Shown in pieces: positions 33,335-45,400 of a stretch of DNA of 64,000 nucleotides; positions within the stretch are counted from its first letter, which is position 1; the number at the start of each line of letters is the position of its first letter. Under the pieces are notes generated by a model that had not been told where the DNA came from, made no database searches, and saw nothing but the letters and a program-made list of their open reading frames with translations. The translations under genes were made by a program, and so were the position numbers. The stretch comes from Ditylenchus dipsaci (Eukaryota; Nematoda; Chromadorea; Rhabditida; Anguinidae), in NCBI GenBank assembly GCA_004194705.1, contig SADC01000318.1, forward strand, positions 1 to 64,000, in the 5' to 3' direction.

Positions 33335-36300
33335 TCAGAGCAAGATATTCTGAAGCACTTGCTGCTGATGGCTGTTCAAATTGAGACCCCCACGATCGCT
33401 TGGAAAACCTGATCATTAGCCTGAAGAAACATTATTAATAAGTAAGTAACCATCCAATGCAAGTTATTACCTTCAACATTTTCATGATATTGGTGAGACG
33501 ATCTTTGACTGGTTTCAACTCATCAGAATTCTCCTCAAAGACTCCATGCGAAAATGTGTAGAGAATGATCTCGAAGATCTTCGGAAGATTGGAGTTATTA
33601 TCTCCGAGGACAGCCTAAATTTGGACATAGATTACTAAAAGAAATCAACAAATATATAATAAAGAGATAAACTGACCGGATGATTGGCTTCCACAAGATC
33701 ACAGAAATAGTCATATACGTAAGGCACTTCATCGGTATCATTCCACACTGGCAGCCAATTCAGAAACACAGGGATTACCTAAAAAACAATATTCAACAAG
33801 ACTAGTCCAGTGCTTAAGAAGCTACCGCATTAGGATCAATAGCAGAGCTGTTATGCTTCAAAATCTTGGCGACCGCACTTATGGCATTTTCGGTGGCAGC
33901 TGTATCTTCCTCTGTAGCTCTGGAGTCTGTTCGATTGATAGCTGCAGCTAGCGGCTGAAGGGCCTGAGCACAATGCTGGGCATACGATGGACCACCCTTC
34001 AAAGCCATGATTCCGCATCCATACGCAGCAGCTTAACATTTCGCTATGATCACTGGGAATCATCAAAATTTAGCATACCTTGGCGCACTTCAGGGAAACT
34101 GTCTCCTAGAGCTTTAATAATTGGTCCAAAAAAGATATTCTGATAATGCAGGCTGGCCTAGAAAATCATAGTGTCATCATCTAATTGCAGTAGCGAATAT
34201 TTAGCGCAAACCTCTCCACCAAATTCAATGACGTCATCGAAGATACAAATCCCCACTGACGATCTTGGTACGGACGACTTGGATCTAGCAAAGCGGAAAA
34301 CTGAGGGACCAGCTTATTGAACAGAGGAATGAGATTCTCCTTAAAGGTCTGAAAACAGATACTCGGTAATACGTACGAAAACTAAAAACGATTACCACAA
34401 ACGAATAATGAACAAGATCAGAGACGCGAGCCAACACCGAAGTTTCCAGCTCCAAAATCTCATTCATGTGCTCCTGGTCTTCCTCATCCACTTCTTCGTC
34501 CTTGTTATTCTACAGAAAATTGAATAAGCTCAGCATTGCATTTGAGAAAATACCTTCTCACGTTCCGCTCGCCTCTTGTCAAAGTGGTTCAATTGCTCAT
34601 GAATAATTTCGAAGATGCACTCCATATCAGCTGCAGTCACAACATCAGCGCCAAGATCTTCGATGCACTGACCGACGCCATTCATTAGTTCACACAGAAC
34701 ATCCAAATCTGACTCCTTAGCAATAGCCTCCCTGAAGAACAATAATAGTAATAAAACTATGAATTGTTAATGTGGCAAGGAATTACATACTTGTAAGCAG
34801 GTAAAATTACTCCCCACATCTGTCTCAAATATTCCACACCTCGTCCTTTAGCACACACCTAAAATTTTTTGTACGATCAAAAGACTGATATAAAAATTAT
34901 TAATTACGCACCAGCAAGCAAGGCAAGCATTCTGCAGCAGCTGAGCGAACACCATCGTGAAAAATAAATTTGAGTAGAGGCAGCATCAGGTTCATCACCT
35001 TCTCAACATACGGCGCAAAACTGCCTTTCAGCTCTCGAGCATAACACACAAGCTAAAAATGGCAGATTATTCCAGGCAGGCTGACATTTTGATTTAGAAT
35101 ACTACCATTTCACAAGCCGTAACTTTGTCCTCCAGGCCAGCGGTTTTAATTCCCAAAGATCGCTGGTCTCCAAGTGAAATGAAATTCCAATCTTCGTCCT
35201 CACCATTGGCATCGTCCTCTGCACAGCATAAATTAGTATCTTACTTTCATTATTCAAATTTCAGCAAAAAACTACCATCAACAACTGTTACATCTGGCTT
35301 AAAATCAGCAGTCTGCAGGACGGCAGGCATGACAGCGTCCAGATACTGAGCAAACTCCTCACCGAGAATCTTGCAAATACGTGCCCAGGCACTGATCATG
35401 TAACTGCAAAACAGGAATTTTAATGAGAGACAAAAGACAATTACAGCATGAAACGGCAACCTGATTTGTGGATCATCCGAGTTCTCAAAGCTGATGCCAG
35501 CTGTGAGAAGAATTTTCATAATTTCATTTGCGTCGGCTTGGAATGTTTCTTTTCCAACTGCTAAGCCAATTAACGAAATGCATTCAATAGTTTTCCCGCG
35601 CAGCAACTTCAAATTATCGACGTTAGAATTTTCCAGGATGTACTTGAGTGGAGGCATCAGACGACTATAGAATTGAATGAAGTGATCTTGAGCAGCATCG
35701 GCAACAGATGCAATGGAAGTAATGACCTAAAGCCACCAAGTAGCAAAAAGAGACAACAAAATCACTAACCTGCTCTAAAACAATTTTCTTCCCATTCTCT
35801 AGCAAATGTCGAAAAGTTTGATCCAACACGGTCTCCATTTTCTCCATGATGGACGGCAAATAGATCGCTATGATACTCTTGGGACACTCCTCACAGAAGT
35901 TGACGATAGCTGCACCAGCATGAGCAGCCACACGTGGAGTGGACAAGTTGACTAGAGTTGTAAGCAAAGCTGGAACAATTTTCTCGTGGCACTTCTTCTG
36001 AACTGTTGGTGCGAAATCAGTGCACATTTGGCCAAGGGCATTGCAACCAGCATAACGGACTCGAGGATGCGGGTCAACAATGCTCGGCATAACCAAATCA
36101 GAGACAACTTCGCTAATGAGTGATTCCATTTGCCTCTTGCAGCCTTCTCCAATCGTAGAAAGAGCCATAATTGCAGCATGTCGACATTTCCAGTCTTCTA
36201 AAAATCACTATGACATATCAATGATCACGAAGAAGCGAAAATACCATTATTGAGCAGTTCCTGCACAAAGCGCAGAGTGTGAGTCAAGACTGACTTGCCC

Positions 36301-37774
36301 CCAAGGGCGCAAGAAATTCTGTCCAGGGATGTCTCCCCAATGCCGGCATTCCTGTAATGAATCATATGCAATCACGAAATCAGACATATCTCAGAAGGTT
36401 ACTCTTCTTCCATCTCGTCATCTGCATCATCCATAGCTGACCACTCAGTCACGTCATCATCCAACCTAGATAACACAATTATTAACTTGGCTAAAAGTCG
36501 CAAAAGTAACAAACTCAGTCATCAATTGCAGGCACTGCTGAACTGAAAATACACAACTATAAAAAGTACGAAAAATGATTGAAAATAGATTACTTAAGGT
36601 AGTCAAGTACTCAGCTCCTCGCTTGCGAATAACATTAGGGGCGCTTTCGCATAGACTGACCATCACCTCTAGACCGCTGTGGCGGTAAGAGTCATCCTTA
36701 TCACGGTTGCTAACTGTAGAGACACACAGAGTGAAAATTTCGTTCAGATGCGGCGTCAATGTTTTCGGAACACTTGTAGCCAGATCACTCAAGCATTGGA
36801 GAGGAACATCATCATCGTCTTCGGTGGCAACCACATGCTGGCAAACCTAAAATTTAGAAATCTATATAATACAGACAACACACAAGATAAAATTTACTTG
36901 GATCACCGCTGGAACTAGGTCAGAGAGGGAGCGTACAACACCATCGTTCTCCTCATTGTCACACACAAACGCTACATAAGCTCGGACCGCTGCGGTTCTA
37001 ACTGAGCTGTCGGTTCCATATAACAAAGATGATTGAAACATTTGCTGAAGAACAATTCTGTGTAATTATAAAAAGTATTGAATGTTATTTCTACCTTAAT
37101 TCCCTGCATGTAACGCTGCTGATCCGAACCAAAAATGTTGGGAACGCTCCTAAACATAAAGGAAGTTGATTATTGAACGCATGATGCGCTGTGCTTACTC
37201 GATTAAGGACATGCTAATTTCGCGAGATCCAGCCTCTGCAGAGGTGGCGCAAACTTCCAAAAATTGTAGCACTCCGGTCCATTCCTGTTTTCCGCTGTCG
37301 TCATCTAAATCAGTGGAAGGTAAACTGAAAAAAATTTACTTCTGCAAACAGAACAACTAACTAATTGTGTTTCGGGCCATTTCGGCGAGAACATCGGTCA
37401 ATCGTTTCTTCAGAATAGGCTCCGTCTCTGTACCCATGCACTTCAAGACCTGTGAGTGGAACTGCTCTTTGCTATCAGCGCCGACTTCAGTCCAGAATTC
37501 TTCATAACTACTTGAAAAAATTCGACGGAGCAGAACCAGAGCCAATGATCGAGACTGAAAATAGGCAGTAATTACTTCACGGTTTGAGATTAATCGAAAA
37601 GCCAACCTCCACATTGGCAGCACCATTTATATAAAGATTGAAAAGGAGTGTCCCTTTAGCACCTAACTGAATTTGCTCATAATTCTTTTCAGCTGCACTT
37701 CTTGTCTCATTTTCAGCACTTAGCATCCCGGCAACAAGTTGCTCGAACTGCTGCTCAGTCGTAGCTACTTGCAT
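33335..37774 (-). CDS. IPO5: importin-5 (karyopherin beta-3)
   Basis: Nuclear import receptor that carries cargo such as ribosomal proteins and histones through the pore under RanGTP control. Exons, 5' to 3': 37774-37607, 37554-37362, 37324-37199, 37149-37095, 37057-36898, 36846-36594, 36542-36511, 36465-36403, 36351-36245, 36197-35770, 35726-35461, 35403-35276, 35218-35106, 35052-34912, 34858-34791, 34731-34554, 34509-34396, 34348-34212, 34157-34079, 34031-33836, 33778-33677, 33614-33471, 33420-33335. HEAT-repeat blocks match the family throughout, e.g. [51 protein letters not shown] and [11 protein letters not shown]. Two single G losses in G runs (about 34243 and 33396) shift the frame. 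Restoring them gives exactly 1112 codons plus stop, near the usual 1097 residues, ending [15 protein letters not shown] read these as consensus errors. Introns are mostly 45-60 bp. Confidence 0.96.
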
Positions 37775-38873
37775 CTTCTAACTGTAGAATTTCTTTCAAA
37801 ACCTTGAAAAATCCACGCGATATACACCTAAAATTCGTTTTATACAGTTTTATTTTACGCAAAATTAAATTATTCAATTTCGATCAAAGGATGAGGCGAG
37901 CATGAGGCAATGTTTGGTATCATTTTGGTACCTGTCGGCACAAATGGGTTAAAAGTTTAGTTGCAATGCCAAAATATACTTTAATCACGGTAATTTTTTA
38001 CTTCGTAAAAAGGGAGGAAACTTTATATAAGCATCACCTAAATCAGCGGCCACCACTGGCTGCACACCTTATTTTTCATCTCCTTTTATTTACAAGTTTG
38101 ATGTCAAAATGATCTTTACACTCTCAGCTATCTAGCAAGATCATCAGCGCAGGGTTTCACACCTACTGGGGCTTACCTATAGGCTAAAACAGGCTACATT
38201 TCCGAAAGAGGGTTTGGTTAATATGTTCTGACTTTTTACTACAAGTTATATTTTTCATGCACTAAAATGTAGCCTGGATTCCGGGCTTTCATTTGAGCTA
38301 TCATACAGAGATAATGTGATATTTCGTCAGAGCTAAAATTTAAAAAAAAATTTACAGGGCATGCCCACGCTAATAAGAAGTGGTCCCGGGAATTCAATTT
38401 TTTTAAATAATGATTGAACTTTTGTTAGGATTTTTGGTGCTACTTGGTTTTATTCCCCCCCCCTCCCAACTGCCTTGTTTTGTTAGCAACCAAGTTGAAT
38501 AATCAGTTAGAAACCAAGTTGAATAATTTGTACAGAAGTTCAATGATTCGGAAATTTTTTTGAACTGGCGGGACAAATTTGTAACACGTGACAATGCCCT
38601 TTAACGGTGTCTAATTCCATGCTACACTTTACTTTAATAGTCATTTGCGTGAAATCCTAAAATGATGGCATTTACTGATAGCAAAGCAGTGCTAAAAAAA
38701 AGTTACAGTCGATTGCTTTATGGTTTTTGGCCATCAAAGTTAGTGAACTTACTAAAAGGTAGAGTAAAATAATTAGGTGTGCACCCGGGGTATTTGAACC
38801 TCCGACCCTAGGCGATGCGTATTTAAAGTTTCCTCCCCTTAAATGCGAGACTGATTATATTCGAATCCCAATA
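37775..38873. other. spacer upstream of importin-5
   Basis: Contains a half copy of the CAGAAGTTCAATGATT/AACCAAGTTGAATAA repeat (38470-38560, related to 51190-51330), a poly-C run at 38457, and a GTAGCCTGGATTCCGGGCTT module variant at 38272. A promoter is expected just above 37774, but no motif is identified. Confidence 0.4.
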
Positions 38874-39011
38874 CAGTCAACCCTCGATTTAACGGCACCC
38901 AAAAATAGACCGATTTGGTCAGCATTGACTAAGATTTAGTCAAAGTGAACCCTCGATTTAACGGCACCCGGACCCGGTCCATAGGGGTGCCGTTAAATCG
39001 AGGGTCGACTG
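38874..39011. mobile_element. pogo-like MITE, CAGTCAACCCTCGATTTAAC ends
   Basis: 138 bp between TA dinucleotides. Ends are CAGTCAACCCTCGATTTAAC and complement, with a repeated GGCACCC interior. Close relative of 31769-31928. Confidence 0.85.
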
Positions 39012-39481
39012 TATAAAGATCACACATCAATAATAACCTGTAAAGATTATCAGACTTCAATTTCAAAAACAAGGTCTCATCAAAAAGGGTACGTGATTTT
39101 GTTATTAACTTCAAAAGAGATCTAAATTACAAAAAAAGTTCGGTCCATCGATCACAATTTTTTTGCCAGACATCCACTAGGAAAGGAACAACTGTGAATA
39201 ACTCCAAAAACAAAAGGCAGGAAATTTGAGTGACAAACAGCAGACAGTTTCAGCCCGCTCAACAGAGTGTTATTAACAAACAGCTTGAATGGAGATGATG
39301 CGAAACTGCGCCAATTCGATTGTGATTATTCATTTACCTTTCCTATTAGTTCTGCCAATCAGGTGCGATCTTTAGTTTTCCTTACATCTTAATTTAGGAA
39401 AGTGGGAAGGAGTGTAATTATTGGCATAATTCTATCTTTATTGTAACGTATGAGCAAAAAGAGATTTGGAACGTAGAGAAA

Positions 39482-42400
39482 ATGACCTCTTCCAATGCTG
39501 CAGCTTTAGCAGGAGTAAAAATCATCGATTTTTCACGCATTTTGGCTGCTCCTTTTGCTTCGATGATTCTAGGTGACTTGGGGGCCGAGGTGTGGAAGGT
39601 TGAAAGACCAGGTGCGTTTTTAATTGAGGCAAAGTAAAAAATTTTTAGTTTTATTTTTCCTGCCACATTAAAATGTATATTGATAGAATTTTAACTGTTT
39701 CTAATGTGTACGCATGGCCTAGTGGGCTGTGAGTTACATGATCAGACGTACTAGTCGTCTTGGGTTCGAGTCCGCCATGTGTTTTACGCATTTAAAATGC
39801 CTGTGATGAATTTGTACACGACGGTCTTCCGAACTGAAAGTGTAGATAAACGTTGTCTCTGAGGCTGAAATCGCTTGATTTTTGCAAATTTGGTTCATCA
39901 GACGTTCTTTATTTACTTTTAATTTTTCTTTTATACATAGGGCTGGGAGATGACACTCGGTCATGGATTCCACCCTCCATCAATAGTCAAAGTTGCTACT
40001 TTATCTCTCTCAATCGGAATAAAAAGAGTATAGCTGTAAATCTTTCTAACCCAGAAGGGCAACAACTGGTAAGTTGTATCGAGAGTAGCATTTTTTGACG
40101 CTAGTAGCGAATACCTCCCCCCCCCAACGATTTTTACTTTTTTTACTTTAGTAAAAAGTACCCAAATTTATGTCCCAGACCCGGAAAATGTGCGCAAACT
40201 CTTCATTAGTCAGAACTTTACTACGCTGGCCTACCCCCAAGCCTGAGGGCTAAGCCTAAACTTGTTGTTTGCAAGGGTAGTTACAGCAATTTTTAAAGGT
40301 CGGATGCTTGGGGGGGGGGTATTCGCTACTAGTGCCCATTTTTTCACTCTGGCCCGAATGTTATGAACTATTTTAAGTTAGATGAGAAGTCTTGCCAACA
40401 AAGCAGACATTTTGCTTGAAAACTTCAAAACTGGTCAGATGAGCAAGTATGGGCTGGATTACACCACACTTTCTAAAGTGAATCCTCGACTTGTATACTG
40501 CTCCCTCACAGGTTTTTGAAAAATTCACTTTTACGTAATCCGGAAAGATATTTGCAGGTTATGGCTCCACCGGACCTTACGCCACTGATCCTGGTTATGA
40601 TGTGATTGCTGAAGCTGTGGGTGGATTCATGTCCATTACTGGCAGCAAGCAAACACAAGAACCATGCAAGGCGGGTGTTGCTGTTACAGGTATGCATACT
40701 TTTTTGGAACGAAATTGTACATCTTTATATAGTGTTTGGGTCGTCTGTGTCACACTTTTGTGTAAATATTTGGTCACAAGGAAAACTTTTTTTAGATAAT
40801 TTTTTTATTAAGCATGTTTATATTTATTCGAAAGCTCTTTCAATGGCGGAGGACCTTTTGCATTTAGATTTGGGGTTTACTGCAGAAAAATTGAGATTTT
40901 GACATTTTGAAAGAGAAGTTCTGTAATTTTGTAATTTTATTAATACCACCTCAACCCCTCATGGCTTGTTCACGTTGTTAGAGTTAGAGTTCGAGTTAGA
41001 GTTCGGATAAGAGGTGTTCATGTACTCAAAAACCCCAACTCTAACTGGATGGTGTTCACGTACATCGAGTTATAGTTAGAGGTCGATCTTGAAAATTTTC
41101 ATGTTGTAGTATGTAGTCTTAAGTGTTCTCTAGTTGCTCCTCGGAGCTCAATCCCAATATTCCCACAGACAACTACCACATTCCTAAACCCCTTGCTTCC
41201 AGCTAGCTGGTGTGATGTGATTGTATATGCGTATTGTGGGTGGACCATCTTCCGCTGTGCCGGGAGATGGACCCCCTTTATAAGTTGCAGCTAGCTGCTT
41301 GTATTATTATTGTTGTGTTCTGTCCTATCTTATGCCAGCTCTCTTGTAGCTTAATAAACAGATTCCTAACCAATTGCTCTGTGCTCCACATAAAGGATCA
41401 AAGGTCCATCGTCCTCATTTCTTCCCTTAGTCTGATCAGCTTTGGTTAGGTCGATTTTTATTACTATGTATATACCTTAGATAGCTCAGAATCTCACTCC
41501 AAAGCCGTCTAAAGCCACTAAAAGTTAGTTTTTCGGGGGTTTACTAAAAGAAAATCCAAGTTTTGTGCATGAACACCTTCAAATCCGACCTCGAACTCTA
41601 ACTCTAACTCCAGGTACATGAACACCCTGGAGTTAGAGTTAGGATCAGAGGTGTTCACGTAACCGAAATCCCGAACTCTAACAACGTGAACAAGCCATCA
41701 GGAAATAGGAAATAAAGCGTTTGGGCTTTAATGAAAGCCTACGATGTGCTGAGTACGATAGCACCAAACTTATGCAAACCTTTGTCAGAAATTCGCTGGA
41801 CTGTGGCCTCCCAAAGTTTGGCACTCAGAAAAACCAGCATGTTTCTTAAAACAATTTATATTCAGTGATAATTCAATGACGCACAGTCGTTTGAAAGCTA
41901 ACTCGACGCAGAATGAGTTGCTCTTTTTGACAAGCACAAGAACTTTGTAATCTGTTGTGAATTTTGGCTCAAAATTTGTTTTTCAAAAACCAGCATTTTT
42001 CGAACACTAATTGTTAGCAAAAAAACTGCCATAAAAACTGCAAATCGGCCTGCACCATCCTAAATTTTAGTGCGTCAGAAAGAGAATTCAATAAAGCACC
42101 TTTCTGGCGAAAAAGTTTAGGAAAAAGTTAGGGAAGGCAAGACAAAAAAAGTCTTTGAAGTTGGCTAGTCATCATAAATTTTTTGAGTTTTTGACGTAAA
42201 ACTTCATTTTATAAGGCAAAGCTGAAATTCCGAAACCGGATTCATGATCAGATAGATGATGCAATAAATGATACCTCATTAGTAGGGACCCAAATTCTAT
42301 GCAAATGCATATTTTTCTGCGGATATGCAAGCAATAGTTATGCACAAAAAACATACTTTTAGCCCTGTTTGAGTACTTTTTTCGTACTTTTTTAGTCAGG

Positions 42401-45400
42401 AAATAACTTGGATCTCTCAGAATCCCACCCCGGAATGGCCAGAAGCCTCTAAAAGTTGGTTTTTGGGGGTTTACTAAAGGGGAGGGGATTCTGACGGATC
42501 CAAGTTATTTCCTGACTGAAAAATTCAAATTCTCGCAAATTTTGACAAAACGACGAGAAATTTTTTTGAAAATTTCCGGTCCCTTGGCTATCCAACAAGA
42601 CTTAAAAGATCAGCGCAGGGTTTAAGAAAAATCATAACTAAGTTTCAAGCCAAAACCTACTGAAATACCTGGAATTTTTTTTGCTAAATCGTACACTTAC
42701 TCGATAAAAACTGCACATTCGGAAAACTGTTATGTGCATCAGAAAGCTAAGTGAATGCACTACGATCATGCCAGACAAAAAAATTGTTAGCAGAGAATTT
42801 TCGAGAACTAACGGTAACACTATAGAATCCCCCCGCCCCCAGCTAGCGAAAAATTTACTTTTCCTGAAGGGGAAAGGACCCGTCCCATTTTGATTCTCGT
42901 GCTCTGAATAGACACGGAAACACTTTGGTTTCCAAAAAATCGAAAAAAAAAATTTTTCGATTTGCCTTGGTCCCCAAGGTGAAAAATTTAAGAAAATTAA
43001 AAAAAAAATTTTTTTAAATTCCCGCCAAAACATTTTTAAAGGGAATGAGGGCTGTATTGGGAGGGAAGGGAATAAAAGGGGCCACTTTCATGTCAAAATT
43101 ATAAAAAAGTGAATTCTGGACTATTTCGGATGTCCTGCCATGTTTTTAACTGGGCCGTTGCAAAAAGAGACTCTATATGCATTTTATGGTCAAGAGTACT
43201 TCTCGGAATCATGTCTAAGGTAAGTGAGTGCGCGCATCTCTAACTCTCAAGCCCCTGCGCCCCTTCGGGGCGCAGAGGGCTTGGAGTTGAGATGCGCACA
43301 CCCACATACCTTAGACACAAATCACTCGAAAGTGACTCTGGATGCATGAAAATGTATGCATGCCAGAGTTTATTTATGCGGTAGGCCCCAGTATTCAAAA
43401 TTATGTTCAACATCTTCTTGTTAATGGGCTCTGTGTGATTAGTGGCCCTCTTTTGTCCCTTCCCCTCCCATTACAGCCCTAAATTCCTTAAAAAATGTTT
43501 GGCGGGAATTCAAAAATATTTTTTTTGAATTTTCTTAAATTTTTCACCTTGGGGACCAAGGCAAATCAAAATTTTTTTTCGATTTTTCGGAAACCAAAGT
43601 GTTTCCGTGCCTATTCAGAGCACGAGAATCAAAATGAGACGGGTCCTTTCCCCTTCAGGAAAAGTAAATTTTTCGCTAGCTGGGGTGGGGGGATTCTATA
43701 GTATAGCCGAACAAACGTTTTCAAGTTATCAATTTGACTCTGCAAAACGATGAATTTAAACTTTTAATTTTTTAACTGCTTCATTTCTAACAGAGATTGA
43801 TTTTTTTTCAAATCGAATGTGCAAACTTAGAGCTTTCCAATGGTATCAAAAAAAGTCAAACACAACTAAGTAAGCAAAGTTATAACTAAAATTAGAAAAT
43901 GCTCAGATTAACAAAAAAATTGAAATTTTAATGTTTTTTTTAAACGAATTTGTCTCTATACGAAGATGTCGATTTGGTTTACGCCGTGTGTCATCCTTCA
44001 CTTCGGCCTTAGGTATCTTCTCTCTTTTGCTCTTTTTCAGTCTTCGGTTAAACTTTTGAAAAAAAAATTTTTATTTGCAAATTTTCAAACAAAAGCTGGC
44101 CAAATTAGGTGCTATGGTAATCAGCACATCGTAGGCTTTCATTTAAGCCCGCTATTTTCTGAGGGGTCCGACAAAACTACAGAATTACATGACTTCTCTT
44201 TTAAGTTGAAATTTGAGGTTTTGGTAAAATCTTATATGTGCCTATGCGGTCACAAGTAAAAACTTTGTTATTTGGGATATTTTTATTTTCATGTTTGTTT
44301 TCATCGAAAGCTCTTTCGATGGCGAAGGACCTTTTATGAATACAGGGTGTCCCAGAAAAAAAACCCTACCCTTCAAGGACACTGTAGGACCATTTTTAAT
44401 TTTCAATTTTCTGTGCACGATATGTCATATGTAGCCCTGGAAATACTCTAGCAAATGGGTTATCAACATTCACTAAGTGACAATGGCATTGTCGGTATAT
44501 AAACAGAACAAATCAAAATAACCGGATTTTCAATCCCCGGATTTTCAGTTTTTGGTGACTATAAAAATTATTGACGTATTTTCAGGTCGAATATCAGTAT
44601 CAAAATTTATCTTGCAAAAATATTTCAAATACATAATTTGTAGCCCTTTCTTTTTTCTTTTGATTGGTATATAAAAATTTCCCGGAGTATTTTCAAAAAA
44701 TCAGCATCTGGCTCTTATCACAAATGAAGTCATTTCACAAAATTTGACAAGCACTTTTGTCACCTTAACTGGTCAAAATTTCGCTCTAGTGTTTTACGCT
44801 GTAATTTTTTCTCGCATTCATATTGTAGCGCAGATCAAAAGCTACAAAACCCTTTTTGCAGAATTTTTTTTGAAAATTTGAATGTTGAGATATGGTCTCA
44901 TGAAAACAGCAAAACCTTTAAAAAACGACTGAAATTCGAAAAAATTAAGAAAAATTGATTAGAAATATTCTGCAAATTGGGTTTTGTAGCGCTTGATCTG
45001 CGCTACGACATAGTGCGACAATGTTATCACAGAACATAAAACTTTATCAAATTTTTCTGACCACGAGTCAATTTGACAAAACAGAAAATCGGGGATCGAA
45101 AATCCGGTTTTTTTGATTTGTTCTGATTATTTACCCACTATGCCATTGTCACTTAGTAAATGTTGATATACTATTCGCTAGAAAATTTCCAGGGCTACAA
45201 GATGACATATCTTGCACAGAAAATTGATAATAAAAAATGGTCCTACGGTGCCCTTGAAGGGTAGGGTTCTTTTTTTCTGGGACACCCTGTAGATCTATTT
45301 ACAGGGGTTTTGCTGTAGAAAAAATTGAGATTCGACATTTTAAGTTGAAATTCGAGGTTTTTATGGTAAAATCACTTATAGGTACAAACACGATGTGGGC

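Noticed and set aside
33376..33378. TGA as the true stop of importin-5
   Set aside because: It lies in the frame shifted by a lost G in a G run; the corrected frame continues to [14 protein letters not shown], which aligns with the usual C-terminus, and stops at 33335.
42638..43033. 131-codon minus-strand frame and its mirror at 43495-43701
   Set aside because: Both lie in the arms of one palindrome, so the similar peptides come from inverted repeat DNA and not from related genes.
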